Below, piece by piece: positions 21,735-25,528 of a stretch of DNA of 25,528 nucleotides. Position 1 is the first letter of the stretch, and each line of letters opens with the position of its first letter. The translations under genes and the position numbers were made by a program. The DNA comes from Saprospiraceae bacterium. GTDB lineage: Bacteria > Bacteroidota > Bacteroidia > Chitinophagales > Saprospiraceae. Location: contig JALVEF010000384.1 in assembly GCA_027031185.1 (NCBI GenBank), positions 1 through 25,528 of the forward strand, read 5' to 3'. The notes under the pieces were generated by a model. That model had not been told where the DNA came from. It worked only from the letters and a program-made list of their open reading frames with translations, and did not search any database.

Positions 21735-24700
21735 TCAGGGCGCGACCGTGATATCCCCCCGGAATTCCAGGACACGCCCATCCACAAAACGCACTTTGAT
21801 AAAGTACACATAGACACCTGGCGTCACGGGTTTGCCGCGGAAGCTACCATCCCAGCCGTCCTCATAACTATTGAGTGGTAGATGCTCCCCGGAGAAGATG
21901 AAGTTGCCCCAACGATCAAAAATCTGCATCGAGACGATTTCGGTGACACGCTGCGGATCCCCCATTACGGTAAAGAAATCATTTTGCCCATCGCCATCGT
22001 TGGGTGAAAACGCATTGGGGATAAAGATATCCGGATCGGACACGTGAACCGTTGTCGTGGCGACAGCCACGCAACCTAACGTATCTATTACCTTTATGGA
22101 ATAGACCGTAGTCTGCATGGGCTTGACCACCTGTGAGAAACAATTGCCCAAACAAGACAGAGAGTCGGCAGGATCCCAAATGATGGTATCAATCGCACCA
22201 ACCGGAGTACCTGAAAATACTTCCAATTTGGTGCTATCGCCCAAGGTCAGCATGATGTCGGGTTCGGTGAGCAATTCTGCAGCGGCGGGCTCAGGCAAAT
22301 GGACCGTCTCGCGATACTCACAGCCAAATTCATCCCGGATCACTACCTCATAGTCTCCCGCAAAAAGGCCGGCCGCCACCGGATTGGTGCCGAAATGCGC
22401 CCCTCCATCGAAAGAATACGTATAGGGTGGCGCTGAGCCGATGACGTCTTGGATGATGATGCCACCGGGACGTCCATCGCAACCGGGTAAGCTAATCAGA
22501 AGATCTGCACCGCTCAGCGGGGCGATGGATGTCACCTGCACCGTATCTTGGGAAGCGCAGCCATTGGATACGTCCGTCACAACCATCTGGTAGGTACCCA
22601 CTGCATCCACAATAGGATTGGGCACATTGGGCGGTGATACAAAATGCCCGTCCGTCGTCGTCCACTGAAACTGCACATTGGCCATGGTACTGTTTTCGGG
22701 GGCGCCGAGTTGGACGAGATTCGTCTGACAATCGGTCTTTGTCACATCACTGGCTTCCGCATGCGGGTAGGTTCTATCCGCCACGACATCCACGTGCGCC
22801 GTTGCTGTGCATCCCGTGGCCAGGTTGGTGACCACCGCCTGATACGTACCGGGTTGGGTGACAAACAACTGGTTCAATGTGTCGGACCCCAGAATGGCGC
22901 CATCGGTAGTGGTCCACTGGATCGCACTATTGGCCGGTATTTGAGCCTGGACTGTCGCGACGGTGTCTTTGCAAGTCAAGGTATCAAACGCAGTCAGCGC
23001 CACCGCGGGCACACTTACATCGGCCTGTACGTCGGCGCTGGCCATACCGGTACAACCGTTGGCGACATCCGTCACCGTGACCGTATAAGTACCGGTCTGA
23101 TTGACAAGCGGCGTGGCGCTGGTGTCGCCGGAAACAATGGAGGCCTGCGGTGTCCACTGATATTGATAGGAGCCACTGCCACCGGATGCATTGGCGGTGA
23201 TATATACTTGCGGGATATTGCAAGTGATTTTTTGATCGCTGACCACGGTGACCGTCGGGGCCTGTGTATCTTCTGCAACCGTGACGGAGACTTGAGCGAT
23301 GCAGCCATTATTATTGTCAGTGACTTGCAACGTATAGTCGCCAGCGGCACATACGGTCGGCTGTAGTGTGCCGGCGCCGGACTGGATGCTGCCGTTGAGC
23401 GTGGTCCACAGATAGGTATGATGGCCGGCATCGGATGGCGAGCCGTCCAAGTCCACACAAGACTGGGCACAGGTGATGGCCGGTGCCGGCTGGACAATGG
23501 AGGCCAGCGGAGCCACGGTATCATAACTCACCACCGTCGTATCGGCAGCCTGACAACCGTTTTGCAAATTGGTGACGGTCAGAATATAGTCTCCCCCCTG
23601 CGTGGCTTCGGCAATAGCGCCTGTCGTAATCCCCGCCAAGCTACCGTTTGGTGTCGTCCACTGGTAAGCGAAGTTGGGTCCGGCATCTGAGCCGTTGGCG
23701 CTTAAAAAGACGGATGAAACAACGCAGGTAATGACATCGTGCGGCTCAACGATAGTGGCGGTGGGGGCGACGGTATCCAGCAAGACAGAGACCGTTGTAT
23801 CAGCTTGAATATTGGATACGGTGTCGCGCACCGTGAGTGTATATTGTCCGGGCATATCCACGACGGCTGTCGGTGTGTTGGCCCCCGAAACAATATGGCC
23901 ATTGGCCGTGCTCCAAGCATACGTAAAACTATTGCCTTGAGTGGAAGATGATCCGTCCAAAAGGACGGATGTGGTGGCGCAGTCCAGTGTGTCCGGCATC
24001 ACTACCGAGGCCGCCACATTGCCGATCTTGATATACACCGTAGCGGTATCACAGCGTGTCGGGGTGCCGGTATCACACACAATGTACCGGAACTGGTCAT
24101 ACCCGTTGAAATTAAAGTTCGGGGTATAGACAAATGAGCCGTCCGCGTTCAATACAAGCGCACCGAAAGCGGGGCCACTCAACGGTGTAGTCTGGACGAC
24201 GAGGCCGTCGCCATCCGGATCATTGTCATTGTCGGTCACGTTTTCTGTGGATAGCGGCGTATTTGTGTCCGTATAGTAGTTGTCATCCACGGCGATGGGT
24301 GGGTCGTTGACCGGTGTCACCGTGATATGGACTGTGGCGGTATCGCACAGCGCCGGTGTGTCGGTATCACAGACCTGGTACACAAACATATCTGGGCCAT
24401 TGTAGTCGGGAGCCGGCACATAGACAAAGGTGCCATCGCTGTTCAGTGTCAGCGTACCGTGAGCGACATCCGTCAATGGACTGGTATTCAGCACCAGGCT
24501 TGTTTCCGGGTCACTATCGTTGGCCAGGATGCTGGTACCGTTGAGCGTGACGTCTTCGGGCGTAGTGTAGCTGTCGTCATTGGCGACGGGCGGATCATTG
24601 ACCGGTGTCACCGTGATGAAGACCCAGGCCGAATCGCACAGGCTCGGTGTACCGCTGTTGCATACGACGTATTGGAAGCTGTCTATACCGTTGAAGTTGG

Positions 24701-25528
24701 GTGCCGGGATATAGACAAAACTACCATCGCCGTTGAGCGTGAGCGTACCGTTGGAGACCGTCACGGCAGGCGTGGTGTTTACGGCCAGTACGCCCCCATC
24801 CGGGTCGCTGTCGTTGGTCAAAACGGTCGTAGCGTTGAGTGGTGTATCTTCCGGCGTCGTATAGTTGTCGTCCACGGCGATGGGTGGATCGTTGACCGGG
24901 GTCACGGTGATATAGGCGATCGCCGTATCACATTGAACCGGATCGCCGGTGTCACAGACCTCGTAAGTAAACTGGTCTGGACCGTTGTAGTCGGGATCAG
25001 GCGTATAAGTGAAACTGCCATCGGCATTGAGCACCAAAGTGCCATGTAAGACATCACTGACGGGTGTCGTGTTTACTGTGACGCCCGTGGACGGATTGTC
25101 ATTTGCCACCACATTGGCATTCAGGGTCACGTCTTCCGGAGTGGTGAAATAGTCGTCCTGGGCATCCATTCCGGCAGCCAATGGGAAGAGTGCCTGCACG
25201 ACATCACACAAGCAGTTGGATGCCGAGGGTTTGATCTCAAACACCAGGCCGTAAGCCGGATTGCAAGCTGTACCGGCATAGAAATACATTTGCTTGACAA
25301 GCGTGTCACCGGTCAGTAAAATATCATTAAAATGCCCGGCATACACCGGAGCGGCGGGTTGTCCGGCGGCATCAGCACAATAGACGGTATAGTCATAGCC
25401 CGCCGTGGCGTCTATCCCGGCATTAAACACAGAGAAGTTGAGTCCATATTTGGTATCTCCGGCAGATGTGGTCATGAACGTGGCGTTGCCGCTCAGCACA
25501 ATTAAATCGGGTTTCAAGATGGCCAATG
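21735..25528 (-). CDS. Giant secreted protein with tandem-95 and PKD-like repeats and T9SS type-B CTD (5' partial)
   Basis: At least 1264 codons; the frame is still open at the right edge, so the true start, signal peptide and total length are unknown. After about 120 residues without a recognised domain come four tandem-95/cadherin-like modules (about 124-510) with motifs PEDVTLN, NDSDPDGG, GTLTLNGDGSFVYIPAPNFNG and ITVTPVNDPPIAVDD. Six PKD/Ig-like modules follow (about 515-1010), each with an early Cys (ITC, LTC, TDC) and most with a late NGC/TGC, suggesting one disulfide per module. A SprB-type repeat (LPGCDGRPGGIIIQDVIGSAPPYTYSFDGG) and one more Ig-like segment lead to the gliding-motility type-B C-terminal domain (about 1166-1263: FIPNAFSPNDGDGQNDFF, FDRWGNFIF, GVYVYFIKV). 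It is probably a T9SS-exported surface adhesin or matrix protein. Confidence 0.88.
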   Translation of the reverse strand, partial: LAILKPDLIVLSGNATFMTTSAGDTKYGLNFSVFNAGIDATAGYDYTVYCADAAGQPAAPVYAGHFNDILLTGDTLVKQMYFYAGTACNPAYGLVFEIKPSASNCLCDVVQALFPLAAGMDAQDDYFTTPEDVTLNANVVANDNPSTGVTVNTTPVSDVLHGTLVLNADGSFTYTPDPDYNGPDQFTYEVCDTGDPVQCDTAIAYITVTPVNDPPIAVDDNYTTPEDTPLNATTVLTNDSDPDGGVLAVNTTPAVTVSNGTLTLNGDGSFVYIPAPNFNGIDSFQYVVCNSGTPSLCDSAWVFITVTPVNDPPVANDDSYTTPEDVTLNGTSILANDSDPETSLVLNTSPLTDVAHGTLTLNSDGTFVYVPAPDYNGPDMFVYQVCDTDTPALCDTATVHITVTPVNDPPIAVDDNYYTDTNTPLSTENVTDNDNDPDGDGLVVQTTPLSGPAFGALVLNADGSFVYTPNFNFNGYDQFRYIVCDTGTPTRCDTATVYIKIGNVAASVVMPDTLDCATTSVLLDGSSSTQGNSFTYAWSTANGHIVSGANTPTAVVDMPGQYTLTVRDTVSNIQADTTVSVLLDTVAPTATIVEPHDVITCVVSSVFLSANGSDAGPNFAYQWTTPNGSLAGITTGAIAEATQGGDYILTVTNLQNGCQAADTTVVSYDTVAPLASIVQPAPAITCAQSCVDLDGSPSDAGHHTYLWTTLNGSIQSGAGTLQPTVCAAGDYTLQVTDNNNGCIAQVSVTVAEDTQAPTVTVVSDQKITCNIPQVYITANASGGSGSYQYQWTPQASIVSGDTSATPLVNQTGTYTVTVTDVANGCTGMASADVQADVSVPAVALTAFDTLTCKDTVATVQAQIPANSAIQWTTTDGAILGSDTLNQLFVTQPGTYQAVVTNLATGCTATAHVDVVADRTYPHAEASDVTKTDCQTNLVQLGAPENSTMANVQFQWTTTDGHFVSPPNVPNPIVDAVGTYQMVVTDVSNGCASQDTVQVTSIAPLSGADLLISLPGCDGRPGGIIIQDVIGSAPPYTYSFDGGAHFGTNPVAAGLFAGDYEVVIRDEFGCEYRETVHLPEPAAAELLTEPDIMLTLGDSTKLEVFSGTPVGAIDTIIWDPADSLSCLGNCFSQVVKPMQTTVYSIKVIDTLGCVAVATTTVHVSDPDIFIPNAFSPNDGDGQNDFFTVMGDPQRVTEIVSMQIFDRWGNFIFSGEHLPLNSYEDGWDGSFRGKPVTPGVYVYFIKVRFVDGRVLEFRGDITVAP
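24018..25160 (-). repeat. Four tandem repeats of about 290 bp encoding tandem-95 modules
   Basis: The DD codon pair that opens each module falls at 25152, 24867, 24573 and 24282, giving periods of 285, 294 and 291 bp. The linker coding for TVTPVNDPP is nearly identical in DNA at about 24305, 24599 and 24895. The first three module boundaries are the most alike; the fourth module has diverged (it lacks PED and ends YIKIGNVA). Such arrays are prone to copy-number change by recombination. Confidence 0.75.

Noticed and set aside
22644..23366. 240-codon open frame on + inside the giant gene
   Set aside because: It is antisense to an unmistakable repeat-domain protein, lacks domain signals, and arises from the biased codons of the repeats. 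The same holds for 24327-25049.

Overview
The window looks like chromosomal core DNA of a Bacteroidota bacterium. It carries several type IX secretion system (T9SS) parts: a PorZ homologue, a PorP/SprF-family protein next to a PorE-like OmpA protein, and a very large secreted protein ending in a type-B sorting domain. Several genes are preceded by the Bacteroidota -7 box TAnnTTTG, most often 16-24 nt upstream of the start codon. The moderately GC-rich composition and the tandem-95 / PKD-like giant protein would suit a Saprospiraceae/Lewinella-like genome, but that placement is inference. I see no tRNA, rRNA, CRISPR array, phage gene or defence island.

Layout. Positions 1-35 are the right end of a short inverted-repeat mobile element whose body lies outside the window. 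Next come porZ (+), a small membrane protein with tatC (-), a calcium/cation antiporter (+), and a porP / porE-like / lipoprotein cluster (+). A strong hairpin at 8884-8914 separates that cluster from convergent priA and pspC-like genes (-). A thioredoxin-like tlpA and a grpE-dnaJ / outer-membrane barrel / aspartoacylase-like run follow on +. They converge on a nudix hydrolase with a tiny lipoprotein, hemD and a DUF4271 membrane protein (-). A complete 163-bp MITE lies upstream of the DUF4271 gene. After it, on -, come an AsmA-like gene, a 60-bp double-stem hairpin, and a giant adhesin-like gene that runs off the right edge.

How the genes fit together. PorZ acts at the cell surface in T9SS cargo processing. 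The PorP/SprF-type protein and the PorE-like protein (TPR, propeller, CRD, OmpA domains) probably form an outer-membrane/peptidoglycan-anchored T9SS module. The giant protein has the type-B C-terminal domain that SprF-type proteins are known to serve in gliding bacteria. GrpE and DnaJ are the DnaK co-chaperones, PriA restarts replication, HemD makes the tetrapyrrole ring, and TatC exports folded proteins.

The most unusual features are four. First, a near-palindromic 163-bp element with GTAA termini and an exact 8-bp target duplication (IS66-like signature), with a second copy's end at the left edge; both termini lie 19-24 bp upstream of a -7 box. Second, the PorE-like protein carries an extra C-terminal DUF1573 domain. 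Third, a large hairpin ends five bases from the asmA-like start codon. Fourth, a terminator-like hairpin sits between grpE and dnaJ.
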